Positions 1 through 8,730 are shown, numbered from the stretch's first letter. The stretch: DNA of 64,000 nucleotides from Symploca sp. SIO1C2 (GCA_010672925.1 JAAHFP010000029.1:22036-86035), one strand, 5' to 3'. Numbers and translations are program-made. The notes: generated from the sequence alone by a model not told the origin.

Positions 1-366
1 GTGGCAATTAGTGCTAATGATGCGGCTAAATACCCCGATGATGACTTCGAGCATCTTCAGGAAATGGCTCAGCAGCTAGAATTAACTTACCCCCTCTGTT
101 ATGATGAGAGCCAAGAAACTGCTAAGGCTTATACCGCTGCTTGTACTCCGGACTTCTTTCTCTTCGATGCTAATCAGCAACTAGTCTATCGGGGTCAACT
201 AGATGATAGCCGTCCTGGGAACAATGAACCAGTTAATGGTAAGGATTTACGGTCTGCCATTGATGCAATACTAGCTTCTCAAACAATTAATCCTGAGCAA
301 AAACCGAGTATTGGTTGCAATATTAAGTGGAAACCAGGGAATGAACCTGATTATTATGGTGCGTAG
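1..366 (+). CDS. Thioredoxin-like/peroxiredoxin family protein, 3' part only
   Basis: This is the C-terminal part of a thioredoxin-fold protein of the AhpC/TSA-like type common in cyanobacteria. The visible 121 residues contain YPLCYDESQETAKAY followed by ACTPDFFLFD, which carries the cis-Pro loop (TPDFF) typical of these proteins, then a strand-turn-strand LVYRGQLDD. The N-terminal half with the usual WCxxC or related active site would lie upstream of the window. The GTG at base 1 is therefore probably an internal valine and not the start. The C-terminus has PSIGCNIKWKPGNEP, a tail often seen in this cyanobacterial group. The exact substrate is unknown; a role in thiol redox balance is inferred from the family. 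Confidence 0.75.
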   Translation: MAISANDAAKYPDDDFEHLQEMAQQLELTYPLCYDESQETAKAYTAACTPDFFLFDANQQLVYRGQLDDSRPGNNEPVNGKDLRSAIDAILASQTINPEQKPSIGCNIKWKPGNEPDYYGA

Positions 367-369
367 ATA

Positions 370-438
370 GGTGGTAGGTGGTAGGTATGTAGGTGTTAGG
401 TGTTAGGTGGTAGGTGGTAGGTGGTAGGTGGTAGGTGG
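370..438. repeat. STRR-type heptamer tandem block (GGTGGTA/GGTGTTA)
   Basis: About nine imperfect copies of the heptamer GGTGGTA and its variant GGTGTTA begin four bases after the stop codon of the thioredoxin-like gene. The same family recurs in both orientations at 7254-7315, 10581-10673, 33011-33046, 35967-36012, 40844-40890, 50911-50985, 61579-61684 and 63790-63825. Its position directly after or before coding regions is typical of cyanobacterial short tandemly repeated sequences. Confidence 0.9.
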
Positions 439-477
439 TGCGTTACGCTTCGATGCGGAATTTTATCCAATTCCCAA

Positions 478-512
478 TTCTAAATTCTAAATTCTAAATT
501 CTAAATTCTAAA
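478..512. repeat. Heptamer tandem block (TAAATTC)
   Basis: Five copies of the heptamer TAAATTC lie just upstream of the histidine kinase start at 521. The same heptamer, in either orientation, is found at 40124-40150, 41737-41763, 48838-48868, 52017-52050, 53484-53499 and 54802-54832. Confidence 0.85.
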
Positions 513-520
513 GTCTCCCT

Positions 521-3500
521 ATGAATCTGAGCCAAAATCAGCCCTGGCGATACTTAGCCCAAGTAGTTGCCCTGACGGTGGTTTACCTTGGCATTGCCCA
601 ACTAACCCACTGGATAGCTGGAGGGAATCAGTCAGTATTACCAGTATGGGTTCTCGCAGGGATTAGTCAAGCCGCATTGTTATTACTAGGACGAGGTATT
701 TTCCTGGGAATATTATTAGGTGAACTCCTCAGAACCTTAGCAGTGGTTGGACTTCCCTGGATAGTTGCCTGGGGTATGGCTTTAGGTTGCACTCTGCAAG
801 CGGTGATTGGGGCAGAACTTTTAGGGGCAATGAAAGTTGATCCATCCCTCAAAAACCTCCGAGATGTGGGTGGATTCATTGCCTTGGCAGTAATTCTGTC
901 AACCCTCATTAGTCCCACTATCGGTATAACTAGTTTATACCAGTTGGGTCAGTTTCATGGGGAAAATTGGTTCCTAATCGGGGGAAATTGGTGGTGGCAA
1001 CAGGCCATGGGAGTGCTGTTGGTTACACCGGTGCTGATGACTTGGTTTGCTCCACAGCTGGAGGATTGGGGATGGGGAGAATTAGAGCCAGGAGATTCCT
1101 TAGAAGCAACAGCTAACTCCCAGGAAATCCCCCTGGAAGATACCACTTTAGGTAATCGCTTTCTCTTTGTGGTTTGGTTAATGTTACTTGTGACAGTGAG
1201 TTGGGTTGCCTTCCGGTGGGAAATTCCTCAGGCAACTACTGGGCAATACCTGTCTTTTTCCTTAATAGTTTGGGCCGCTGTGCAATTTGGTCAACGGGGT
1301 GCTACATTGGGCGGCTTAATCTTATCTAGCATTGCCATTGGGCAATATGCGAACCCTACCTTATCCATAGGTGAGGGGGTTTTGGTAATGGGCAATTTAG
1401 GAACCTTACCAATTACTTTGCTTACTGGCTCAGCCCTACAACAGCAAACTTTCCTTGTAGTTGTAGCGGCTACTGCCTTGATTTTAGCAGCAGCAATAAC
1501 AGAACGCACTTCCGTGAACCACTTGTTAAGCTTGGGCGAAGAGAAATATCGCCATATTTTTGAGAATGCCGTCGAGGGTATCTTTCAGTCTACCCTTGAT
1601 GGGCATTTTATCAGGGCTAACTTGGCTCTTGCCAATATCTATGGCTACCAATCTCCAGAAGAGTTAATTGCCAACCTCCGGGATGTTACCCACCAACTTT
1701 ACGTTAACCCCCAAGACCGGGTTAAGTTAACTCAGCTACTGGTTCAACAAGAAGTAGTTTCCGGCTTTGAATCCCAGAAGCGTTGTCAAGATGGGACAGT
1801 AATTTGGACGGCGGAAAGCTTACGGTTGGTGCGTAACAACTATGGTCAGCCCCTCTATTACGAAGGGACTGTAACAGACATCACTGTTGCCAAGCAAGCA
1901 CAAGAGACATTGTGTGAAAACGAAGAGCGTTGCCGTATGATAGTGGAAGAACGAACAGCGGTACTTAAAGCTTCCAATAAGCAACTGCTACAGGAAGTTG
2001 TGGAACACAAGCGGATTGAACAGGCTCTGCGAGAGAGTGAGCGCAGATTCCGTGCTATCTTTGACCGCACATTCCACGGTATTGGTATACTCTCACCAGA
2101 GGGTATTATACTCGAAGTTAACCAAACAGCATTGGACTTTGGCAATATTGAAGCTGGGGAAGTTGTCGGCTACCCCTTTTGGGAGGCTCAGATTTGGAGA
2201 ACTTCCCCGGCAATTCAAGAGCGGCTGAAAACAGCAGTTGCTGCTGCGGCACAAGGTGAGTTGGTTCTGTTTGATGTCGATATTCCCAGTGCCGGTGATA
2301 CCATAAGGGGTGAGGGAAAAAAGGAGTGGAGAAACTCTTCAGCAGACAGGGAGACGCGGAGACAGGGAGACACGGAGAATGGAAATACCACCCAAAATGT
2401 CCCTCACCCTACCATCAGTACCATCGACTTCTCTCTAAAGCCAGTTCGAGATGATCTGGGTCGCATCGTATTACTGATCTGTGAATGTCGTGATATTACC
2501 GAGCGCAAGCAAGCGGAAGAGAAACTCAAAGCTTCCCAGCAACGGCTTTCCCTACTAGTACAACAAACCCCCCTAGCAGTGATTGAATGGAACACGAAAG
2601 GGGAAATTGTTGATTGGAATCCAGCGGCAGAAGCAATTTTTGGTTACAGCAAAGCAGAAGCTCTAGGTCATACCGCTAAATTGATTATATCTGAGGAGGC
2701 GATCGCAGATCAGCCCCTGCTTCTAGATCAGTTTTGGTTGGACAAGGGAGTAACTCGCACCACTAAAGAGAATCAAACCAAAGACGGTAAGGTGATGATT
2801 TGTGAGTGGTACCACTCCCCCTTGATTGATGCTCAAGGCAACTTACTCGGAGGGGCTTCTATGGTGCTGGATGTTACGGAAAGGGCGAGAACTCAAGAAG
2901 CCTTGCAGGAGAGTGAAGAGCGCTTTGCTCTAGCGATTCAAGCTAATAATAGCGGCTTGTTTGACCTCAACTTAAAGACGGAAAATTACTATTACTCACC
3001 ACAATTTCTGAGCCAAATTGACTACAATCTCAATGAGCCCAGGCCAACTTTTCAAGAATTATCCTCCCTCGTCCATCCTGAGGATCTGGGTTTAGTTGAA
3101 GCTACTCTCAAGGAGATTTTTACTCAACCCATCTTTCCTTCCTGGAATCTCAAGTTTCGCCTACTCCTTAAAGATGGTTCTATTCGTTGGATTCTCTCCC
3201 AAGGTTTAGTGATTAGAGGGGCTCAAGGGAAAGTGATTCGCCTCGTTGGTACCCACACCGATGTTAGCGATGCTCATCAGCAAGCCGCCCAACGCCAGCA
3301 AGCAGAAGCAGCATTGCGGGAAAGGGAAGAACAATTCCGTCAGCTGGCAGAAAACATCCGGGAGGTGTTCTTTTTAACCACCCCTGATAGTCGTCAGGTG
3401 CTCTATATTAGTCCCGCTTACGAGGAAATTTGGGGTCGTACTACCCAGAGTTTGTACGAACGACCCGAAACCTGGCTAGAAGCTATTCATCCAGACGATA

Positions 3501-5740
3501 GCGATCGCATCCTAGCAGCTTATGCTATTAGTCTCCAAGAAAAGCGAGATTTAGACGAAGAGTATCGGATATTGCAACCGAATGGTTCGGAGCGTTGGGT
3601 GGGGGTGCGTAGCTCCTTTGTTTTCAACGAGGCAGGTGAACCGACAAGAATTGCCGGTATTGCTGAAGATATTACTGAGCGCAAACTCTCAGAAGCGGAA
3701 TTGCATCGTCAAGCCCGACGTCGGCAGTTGTTTGCAGAAATTACCCTCAAGATCCGTAGGTCTTTGAGATTAGAGAAAATTCTCCAAACTACTGTTACTG
3801 AAGTGCGACGTATCCTTAATGTTGACCGGGTAGTCATCTACCAGTTAGCTCCCGATGGTTCAGGTACTGTAGTCAACGAGGCGGTACTTCCCAATTGGCC
3901 TGCTATCCAAGGGGAGGATATCACAGACCCTTGTTTTGCCGAATCTTACCTCCAAAAGTACCGCCAAGGAAGGATTCATACCGTAGCTGACTTACGGCAA
4001 CCTGAAGTCAAAGCCTGTTACAGAACCATGTTAAGCCAATTTGGTGTCAGAGCTACTTTAGTAGTACCCATTCTCCGCCGGGAAGAACTCTGGGGTCTAC
4101 TAATTGCCCATCAGTGTAGCGGACCAAGACAGTGGCAAGGCTTTGAAACTGAACTATTAGATCAATTAGCAGATCAAGTGGGAATTGCGATCGCTCAAAG
4201 TCAGTTATTGGAGAAAGAAACCAAGACAGCGGAGCAACTGACAGAGCAAAACCTCCGCTTAGAAGAAGCCAGAAGGGAAGCGGAAGCTGCTAATCACGCT
4301 AAGAGTGAATTTTTAGCCAACATGAGCCATGAGCTCCGCACTCCTTTGAATGGTATTTTGGGATATGCTCAGATCCTGAAACTACAGTCTAGTCTGAGTG
4401 ACAAACAACGGGAACAAGTCAATATTATTCAGCAAAGTGGGGAGCATCTGTTAACCCTGCTCAATGATATCCTCGACCTTTCCAAAATTGAGGCAGGGAA
4501 AATGGAACTCTACCTCAGCAATTTTCACCTACCTCATTTCCTCGAAGGTATAGCCGAAATTATTCGCCTCAGTGCTGAACAAAAAAATATTGCCTTTCAT
4601 TATGAAGTACTCTCCGAGTTACCCCTTTATGTTGAAGGGGATGAAAAGCGCTTGCGACAAGTTTTGATTAACCTCTTAGGTAATGCAGTGAAATTTACTG
4701 ACGCGGGCAAGATTACTTTCAAAGTGGGATATACTACTCCCAGCAACAACCAGCAGCCAAAAATGCGCTTTCAGGTTGAAGATACTGGCATTGGCATCGA
4801 ACCAGAAAAATTAGCAGAAATCTTTTTACCTTTTCATCAAATCGGTGATTCTAACCATCGATTTGAGGGGACTGGACTAGGACTAGCCATTAGCCAAAAA
4901 TTAGTCAAGCTGATGGATAGCGAATTGCAAGTTAAAAGCAATTTAGGCCAAGGGAGTGCTTTTTGGATAGATTTAGATTTACCAGAAGTCTCTCAGGGGC
5001 AAGAAGTACCATCCGTTCCTGGGAAAAAAATTGTCGGTTTTCGGGGTAACAAGCGTAAACTACTTATCGCCGACGACAAATGGGAAAATCGTTCAGTTTT
5101 AGTTAATCTGCTTCTACCTTTAGGATTTGAAATCGCAGAAGTAAAAGATGGTAAAGACTGCCTCAACCAAGCGGTGGTCTTTAAACCGGACTTGATTCTC
5201 CTCGATATGATTATGCCGGTAATTGATGGTTTAGAAACCACTCGACAGTTGCGACGGCTTAAAACCCTCAAAAATGTGGTGATTATTGCTACATCAGCCA
5301 GTGTTTTTGAGTACAATCAGCAGGAATACTTAGCTGCTGGCTGTGACGGCTTTATTCCTAAACCAGTACAAGCAGAAAATCTGTTCGAGCTACTACAGGC
5401 GTATCTGGGAATAGAATGGATTTATGAAGATAGTAAAGTAGTAACCAACCAAGAAATAATCGAGGAAACTGTTACTTCTAGGGAAAACCTCCAGGAAGAA
5501 ACTGCTCAAGGTACACAATCTTTGGTAATTCCACCATCTACAGCAATAGTTAGTTTGTACGAACTAGCCATGATGGGAGATATTGGAGGTATTATTGACC
5601 AAGCTCATAAAATTGAGCAATTAGATGAGCAATTTGTACCCTTTGCTCAGAAGTTATTGCAATTAGCCAAAGGTTTTCAGGAAAAACAGATTATAGAGTT
5701 TGTGAAGCAATATGCAGCACCGGGCAGAACCCACACCTAA
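521..5740 (+). CDS. Giant hybrid sensor histidine kinase: MASE1-PAS(x5)-GAF-HisKA-HATPase-REC
   Basis: This 1739-residue membrane sensor kinase has these domains in order: MASE1 membrane region (residues about 1-330), PAS domains at about 340-455, 505-660, 672-795, 797-925 and 935-1060, a GAF domain at about 1083-1228, and a HisKA domain with NMSHELRTPLNG (phospho-acceptor His1270). The HATPase follows, with N-box NLLGNAVKFT, DTGIGI and GTGLGLAIS, then a receiver with Asp1562 in LILLDMIMP and the conserved Lys in FIPKPVQ. A helical tail (about 1685-1739) may be a degenerate histidine-phosphotransfer module. The GAF holds DPCF (Cys1138) and a second Cys1166, an arrangement seen in DXCF cyanobacteriochromes, so bilin binding is possible. 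Residues about 597-627 are an in-frame low-complexity insertion within PAS2, encoded by a genomic repeat (2309-2400). The signal and the output are unknown. Confidence 0.93.
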   Translation: MNLSQNQPWRYLAQVVALTVVYLGIAQLTHWIAGGNQSVLPVWVLAGISQAALLLLGRGIFLGILLGELLRTLAVVGLPWIVAWGMALGCTLQAVIGAELLGAMKVDPSLKNLRDVGGFIALAVILSTLISPTIGITSLYQLGQFHGENWFLIGGNWWWQQAMGVLLVTPVLMTWFAPQLEDWGWGELEPGDSLEATANSQEIPLEDTTLGNRFLFVVWLMLLVTVSWVAFRWEIPQATTGQYLSFSLIVWAAVQFGQRGATLGGLILSSIAIGQYANPTLSIGEGVLVMGNLGTLPITLLTGSALQQQTFLVVVAATALILAAAITERTSVNHLLSLGEEKYRHIFENAVEGIFQSTLDGHFIRANLALANIYGYQSPEELIANLRDVTHQLYVNPQDRVKLTQLLVQQEVVSGFESQKRCQDGTVIWTAESLRLVRNNYGQPLYYEGTVTDITVAKQAQETLCENEERCRMIVEERTAVLKASNKQLLQEVVEHKRIEQALRESERRFRAIFDRTFHGIGILSPEGIILEVNQTALDFGNIEAGEVVGYPFWEAQIWRTSPAIQERLKTAVAAAAQGELVLFDVDIPSAGDTIRGEGKKEWRNSSADRETRRQGDTENGNTTQNVPHPTISTIDFSLKPVRDDLGRIVLLICECRDITERKQAEEKLKASQQRLSLLVQQTPLAVIEWNTKGEIVDWNPAAEAIFGYSKAEALGHTAKLIISEEAIADQPLLLDQFWLDKGVTRTTKENQTKDGKVMICEWYHSPLIDAQGNLLGGASMVLDVTERARTQEALQESEERFALAIQANNSGLFDLNLKTENYYYSPQFLSQIDYNLNEPRPTFQELSSLVHPEDLGLVEATLKEIFTQPIFPSWNLKFRLLLKDGSIRWILSQGLVIRGAQGKVIRLVGTHTDVSDAHQQAAQRQQAEAALREREEQFRQLAENIREVFFLTTPDSRQVLYISPAYEEIWGRTTQSLYERPETWLEAIHPDDSDRILAAYAISLQEKRDLDEEYRILQPNGSERWVGVRSSFVFNEAGEPTRIAGIAEDITERKLSEAELHRQARRRQLFAEITLKIRRSLRLEKILQTTVTEVRRILNVDRVVIYQLAPDGSGTVVNEAVLPNWPAIQGEDITDPCFAESYLQKYRQGRIHTVADLRQPEVKACYRTMLSQFGVRATLVVPILRREELWGLLIAHQCSGPRQWQGFETELLDQLADQVGIAIAQSQLLEKETKTAEQLTEQNLRLEEARREAEAANHAKSEFLANMSHELRTPLNGILGYAQILKLQSSLSDKQREQVNIIQQSGEHLLTLLNDILDLSKIEAGKMELYLSNFHLPHFLEGIAEIIRLSAEQKNIAFHYEVLSELPLYVEGDEKRLRQVLINLLGNAVKFTDAGKITFKVGYTTPSNNQQPKMRFQVEDTGIGIEPEKLAEIFLPFHQIGDSNHRFEGTGLGLAISQKLVKLMDSELQVKSNLGQGSAFWIDLDLPEVSQGQEVPSVPGKKIVGFRGNKRKLLIADDKWENRSVLVNLLLPLGFEIAEVKDGKDCLNQAVVFKPDLILLDMIMPVIDGLETTRQLRRLKTLKNVVIIATSASVFEYNQQEYLAAGCDGFIPKPVQAENLFELLQAYLGIEWIYEDSKVVTNQEIIEETVTSRENLQEETAQGTQSLVIPPSTAIVSLYELAMMGDIGGIIDQAHKIEQLDEQFVPFAQKLLQLAKGFQEKQIIEFVKQYAAPGRTHT
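2344..2384 (+). repeat. Purine-rich GGAGACGCGGAGACAG repeat inside a coding region
   Basis: The stretch is a copy of the GACGCGGAGAC repeat family, which is elsewhere intergenic (31555-31585, 62897-62937). Here it is translated in frame within PAS2 of the large kinase. It also occurs inside the NACHT-TPR gene at 59850-59880 and 60837-60872. Confidence 0.85.
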
Positions 5741-5756
5741 CCGGGTGAGCGAAAAA

Positions 5757-5822
5757 AAGGGTGGGGAGCGGAGGAGCGGAGGAGCGGAGGAAGCTGAGGG
5801 AGCTGAGGGAGCTGAGGAAGAA
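5757..5822. repeat. GCGGAGGA / GAGCTGAGG tandem block
   Basis: Tandem copies of GGAGCGGA and then GGAGCTGA follow the kinase stop codon. The family recurs at 34887-35017, 51534-51625 and 61383-61470, sometimes in the opposite orientation (CAGCTCCC). The rest of the gap to 6004 shows no gene. Confidence 0.85.
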
Positions 5823-6004
5823 GAGAGAACTGATAATTTTTGGATACTTAGCCAGGAAATCCCTCCCAAAATTTCGTTCACCCGGAGGCAGGAGGGAAGG
5901 AAAAAGGTTGTAACTCACATCTTTTACTAGTACAAAAATACTCAATAATGTAAGCGAGAGCAATCAATTTCAGCACTGAAACAGTCAAATCTTATCACTG
6001 TTCC

Positions 6005-6499
6005 CTATTCCCTATTCCCTTTATCCGAACTTGATAGAACTTCTGCGAGAGTGAAGGGTGGTTCAACTGGGAATATTTCTGAGGGTAGCTCATATTTTCT
6101 TATAGTATCTTGGCGAGATTTTTGATAACAGTCTAAAAATGAATCGGCTAAAACGTTCTTTAGGGAAGGACTATCTTCTAGAGATAACTCAAGTTGCCTT
6201 TGCTGCTCGATAACTGTATTGCGCCATCCTCTAGCATTCTGCTGTTTTTCTGCTTCCCAATACTGAAGTTTGAGTAAATTCTCGATTAAAATCATTAATC
6301 GGCTTTTTACTTCCCTTTTCTCTCTTCTACCCATACTTTCCAGTTCTTCGATAAGATTCTCTAAATCCAGTTGTGCTAATTGTCTTTGTTGCAATAACTT
6401 GGTAGTTGCCTGTAACCAGAGATAAAAATCTTCTTCGTAAAGGCTGGGTAGGTAAGATTTTGATAGTTGCTCAGATAATGGCATTGTCATTACAAACAA
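6005..6499 (-). CDS. DUF29 family protein
   Basis: This is a 164-residue all-helical protein of the DUF29 family, which is widespread and multi-copy in cyanobacteria and of unknown function. The family signature is visible as YEEDFYLWLQATTKLLQQRQLAQLDLENLIEELESMGRREKRE, followed by a long helix with LLKLQYW and a region with RGWRNTVIEQQRQLE. Length is normal for the family. Start: the first ATG at 6499 encodes MFVMTMPLSEQL, and an internal ATG a few codons later (MPLSEQ) is equally possible. It is a lone gene, convergent with the kinase upstream, with repeat elements on its 5' side. Confidence 0.85.
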   Translation of the reverse strand: MFVMTMPLSEQLSKSYLPSLYEEDFYLWLQATTKLLQQRQLAQLDLENLIEELESMGRREKREVKSRLMILIENLLKLQYWEAEKQQNARGWRNTVIEQQRQLELSLEDSPSLKNVLADSFLDCYQKSRQDTIRKYELPSEIFPVEPPFTLAEVLSSSDKGNRE

Positions 6500-6511
6500 T
6501 TATATATACTC

Positions 6512-6573
6512 GTAGGGGCGGGTTTAGGGAAATCTTAACCCATTCAATGATAGCCTTCAGACAAAACCCGCCC
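6512..6573 (+). repeat. 62-bp MITE-like element, GTAGGGGCGGGTTTAG family
   Basis: The element starts with GTAGGGGCGGGTTTAG and ends with CAAAACCCGCCC, so its ends are inverted (GGGCGGGTTT / AAACCCGCCC). A second 62-bp copy lies at 14943-15004, and related copies are at 34110-34266, 47683-47745 and 53544-53731. It has no coding capacity and could fold into a hairpin in RNA. Confidence 0.8.
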
Positions 6574-6630
6574 TCCGTAAGGAAGAGCTTATATCAAGTT
6601 CGGTTGAATACTTACACTTTGGCTGCAACA

Positions 6631-6662
6631 AGGCAGACGGCAGAAGGCAGAGGGCAGAAGGG
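6631..6662. repeat. GGCAGAA tandem block
   Basis: Heptamer copies of GGCAGAA/GGCAGAG. The complement (CCTCCTGCCTTCTG) is seen at 30263-30319, 31619-31682 and 42367-42390, and the same strand at 8684-8711 and 62815-62848. Confidence 0.8.
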
Positions 6663-6717
6663 AAGAAAAAAGGTTGCAAGGAAGAAGGGAATTATAAGTG
6701 ATTATCCGAACTTGATA

Positions 6718-6818
6718 TTAACCCATTCGACAAGAAGCGTCAGACAAAACCCGCCCTATCGATAACCTTGCAGATTACCGAAAATTTCCCCGTTTAATTA
6801 AGTAATTTTAATCATACT
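6718..6818 (+). repeat. 101-bp dispersed repeat, copy 1
   Basis: It matches 14966-15066 over 101 bases with about eight mismatches and no gaps by eye. It begins TTAACCCATTCGA, includes the CAAAACCCGCCC end of the GTAGGGGCGGG family, and continues into a unique-looking AT-rich tail ending TTTTAATCATACT. The remaining part of this gap (6819-7160) is AT-rich with no gene that I can see. Confidence 0.85.
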
Positions 6819-7166
6819 GGCTGCAAGTCAAAAAAATAATTGATGATTGAAATGCTGAATTTTTACGAAATTGCGTGGTTTCAGCCCTTGATTTAAAAAG
6901 CTAAAAATGATACAAAGGTAGTATAATATCAATATTATAACTTTTTTTATCTAAAACAGGTAATTTAATCGCTACAACCCTAATAATGCCGTGATAAAAG
7001 TGGAAAAATGTTGAGGGAAGAGGCATTCAGAGAAAGTTTCTCGACGACTAAAAAATTAGCGCAGCTAAATTGTGACAGTTGACATTATGTTGATTGTCTG
7101 TGTTTGGGAGTAATATCAATTCCGGCTACATTGGGATAATTTCATGATGTAGGGGCGCAATGCTTG

Positions 7167-7222
7167 CCATTGGTGTCAACTTAAGCTTAGACATAGCTGG
7201 CTAGCTAGATTTCCTAACTTAC
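7167..7222 (+). mobile_element. Fragment of the CCATTGGTGTCAACTTAA element
   Basis: The bases from CCATTGGTGTCAACTTAAG to TTCCTAACTTAC match, on the opposite strand, the right end of the complete element at 51093-51307. Only one terminus is present here, so this is a solo end or a truncated copy. Confidence 0.7.
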
Positions 7223-7253
7223 TTGGTATCCGAACGTAAAAAGCAGAAAATTC

Positions 7254-7315
7254 CCTAACACCTACCACCTAACACCTAACACCTAACACCTACCACCTAC
7301 CACCTAACACCTACT
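7254..7315. repeat. STRR heptamer block (CCTAACA/CCTACCA)
   Basis: Tandem copies of CCTAACA and CCTACCA run up to, and slightly into, the 3' end of the DJ-1/PfpI gene. The last residues of that protein, including its stop codon at 7304, lie in or next to the repeat. Confidence 0.9.
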
Positions 7316-7978
7316 CCTGTATTCCCAAAGATCTGCTGCAATTTCTGCCACTTTGCCACGGATAGCATCCACGGCGAATTGAGGTGCAGTCTCTGGTCCA
7401 CCAGAATTGAAGGGTGGTGCGGGACGGTATTCAAAAAGCAACTGAATAACCTGGGCAGAAGGCTCACCAAGAATATTAGCAATCACCGAAATAGCGAAGT
7501 CGATGCCCGCTGTAACTCCGCCTCCAGTAATCCGGTTGCCGGAGATGCACACCCGTTCATCCACTAGCGTGACCTTGGGATAGCTGTCGAGTAATTCTGA
7601 ATAAGCCCAATGTGTCACTGCACGATGCCCATCAAGGAGTCCAGCTTCTGCCAGGATTAACCCTCCGGTACAGACAGAGGTGACATATTCTGCCTTGTCT
7701 CCTGCTTGCCTCAGGAAATCGATCACCTCTTGATCTTTCAACTGAGGCAATACATTGCCACCACCAGGAACCAGCAGTACGTCAATTTCGGGACAATCAT
7801 CAAACCCGTAGTGAGGAGTCAGCAGCACACCAGCATCCGACATCAATGGTTCGGATGTTTTGGAAAACGTAAAGGTCTCAAACTCATCGACCATGGCGAA
7901 AAACTGCAATGGTCCATAAGCATCCATCATCGTCATGTGGGGAAAGAGATAAATCCCTACCTTTTTCTTCTCAGTCAT
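7304..7978 (-). CDS. DJ-1/PfpI family protein, isonitrile hydratase-like
   Basis: This is a class I glutamine-amidotransferase-like protein of the DJ-1/PfpI superfamily, about 224 residues from the chosen start. The nucleophile elbow is TSVCTGGLILAEAGLL with Cys103, followed by AVTHWAY, and further on GGGVTAGIDFAI. These are the marks of the cyclohexyl-isocyanide hydratase (InhA) and GlxA-N-domain subgroup. There is no C-terminal AraC domain, so it is an enzyme and not a regulator of the GlxA type. I chose ATG at 7978 (MTEKKKVGIYLFP) because the conserved fold begins there. It is divergent from the TetR gene at 8074 and is a probable target of it. The natural substrate is not evident. Confidence 0.85.
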   Translation of the reverse strand: MTEKKKVGIYLFPHMTMMDAYGPLQFFAMVDEFETFTFSKTSEPLMSDAGVLLTPHYGFDDCPEIDVLLVPGGGNVLPQLKDQEVIDFLRQAGDKAEYVTSVCTGGLILAEAGLLDGHRAVTHWAYSELLDSYPKVTLVDERVCISGNRITGGGVTAGIDFAISVIANILGEPSAQVIQLLFEYRPAPPFNSGGPETAPQFAVDAIRGKVAEIAADLWEYRSRC

Positions 7979-8024
7979 AACTTTGCGCTCCATTATTGTT
8001 GTCATGGGATAATATATACGGTAG

Positions 8025-8058
8025 CGTACATAATTCAATCTTGTCAAAATTTTGTACG
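8025..8058. promoter_or_regulatory. Candidate TetR operator between divergent genes
   Basis: The 95-bp gap between the DJ-1/PfpI and TetR start codons contains CGTAC (8025-8029) and its inverse GTACG (8054-8058), separated by 24 AT-rich bases. TetR-family regulators commonly act on the shared promoter of a divergent pair, which is the reason for proposing an operator here. No clear -35/-10 pair stands out. Confidence 0.35.
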
Positions 8059-8073
8059 AAAACGAATAAAATT

Positions 8074-8670
8074 ATGAAAAAAGCCCCCGGTAGACCGAGA
8101 AAATTTAACGAGGATGAGGTGTTGCAGCTTGCGGCCAAAGTGTTTCTGAATGAAGGATTTGAGGCGTCAAGCTATGAATCAATATCAGAAGCTATGGGTC
8201 TTTCCAAGCCGAGTCTGTACAATGCCTTTGGAGACAAACAAGCTCTGTTCAAGCGGGTCATTGCGGATTATTCCCTTCAAGCCCATAAGCAAATCGTCGA
8301 GCAATTTTCAGGTGCGGGAACATTGCAAGCCGCCGGTCAGAAAATGCTGCAAGCAGCCGCCATGTTTTACTCAACTCCAGATGGTCCTTCCGTTGGATGT
8401 CTTCTCGTGGGCACGGCACTACCGGCTACTTCTCAATATGATGAAATTCGCGACATGTTGATAGATTTCACCCATAGCTTGGAGACATCTCTAGAAAAAA
8501 TCATTAGGGAAGAATATGGCCAAGATGCAGTTACTCTCGGACAACAACCAAAAAGTATCGCTAGGCACATTAGTAGTTTGCTCTTCGCTTTGGCTGTCCG
8601 GGCAAGAATGGGTTTGTCAAGGAAAGAATTAAGTCAAATAGCACTTGAGCTTGCAGAATTTATCTGTTGA
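8074..8670 (+). CDS. TetR/AcrR family transcriptional regulator
   Basis: This is a 198-residue one-component regulator. The N-terminal DNA-binding domain is clear: GRPRKFNEDEVLQLAAKVFLNEGFEASSYESISEAMGLSKPSLYNAFGDKQALF, where the helix-turn-helix spans about residues 28-52. The remaining 130 residues are a helical ligand-binding domain with YSTPDGPSVGCLLVGTALPAT, resembling the C-terminal domain found in regulators of small electrophile or disinfectant response genes. ATG at 8074 is chosen because the signature MKKAPGRPRKF starts there; upstream in-frame codons run through the intergenic region. It probably represses itself and the divergent DJ-1/PfpI gene. The inducer is unknown. Confidence 0.9.
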   Translation: MKKAPGRPRKFNEDEVLQLAAKVFLNEGFEASSYESISEAMGLSKPSLYNAFGDKQALFKRVIADYSLQAHKQIVEQFSGAGTLQAAGQKMLQAAAMFYSTPDGPSVGCLLVGTALPATSQYDEIRDMLIDFTHSLETSLEKIIREEYGQDAVTLGQQPKSIARHISSLLFALAVRARMGLSRKELSQIALELAEFIC

Positions 8671-8683
8671 ATTTTTAAGAAAG

Positions 8684-8730
8684 AAGGCAGAGGGCAGAGG
8701 GCAGGAGGCAGTTCGGCAAAGCCGTTGCCG
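8684..8730. repeat. GGCAGAG tandem block followed by a small hairpin
   Basis: Heptamers GGCAGAG/GGCAGGA (8684-8711) are followed by CGGCAA (8714-8719) and TTGCCG (8725-8730), a 6-bp stem. The block lies just after the TetR stop. The rest of the gap up to 8894 shows no gene. Confidence 0.6.
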
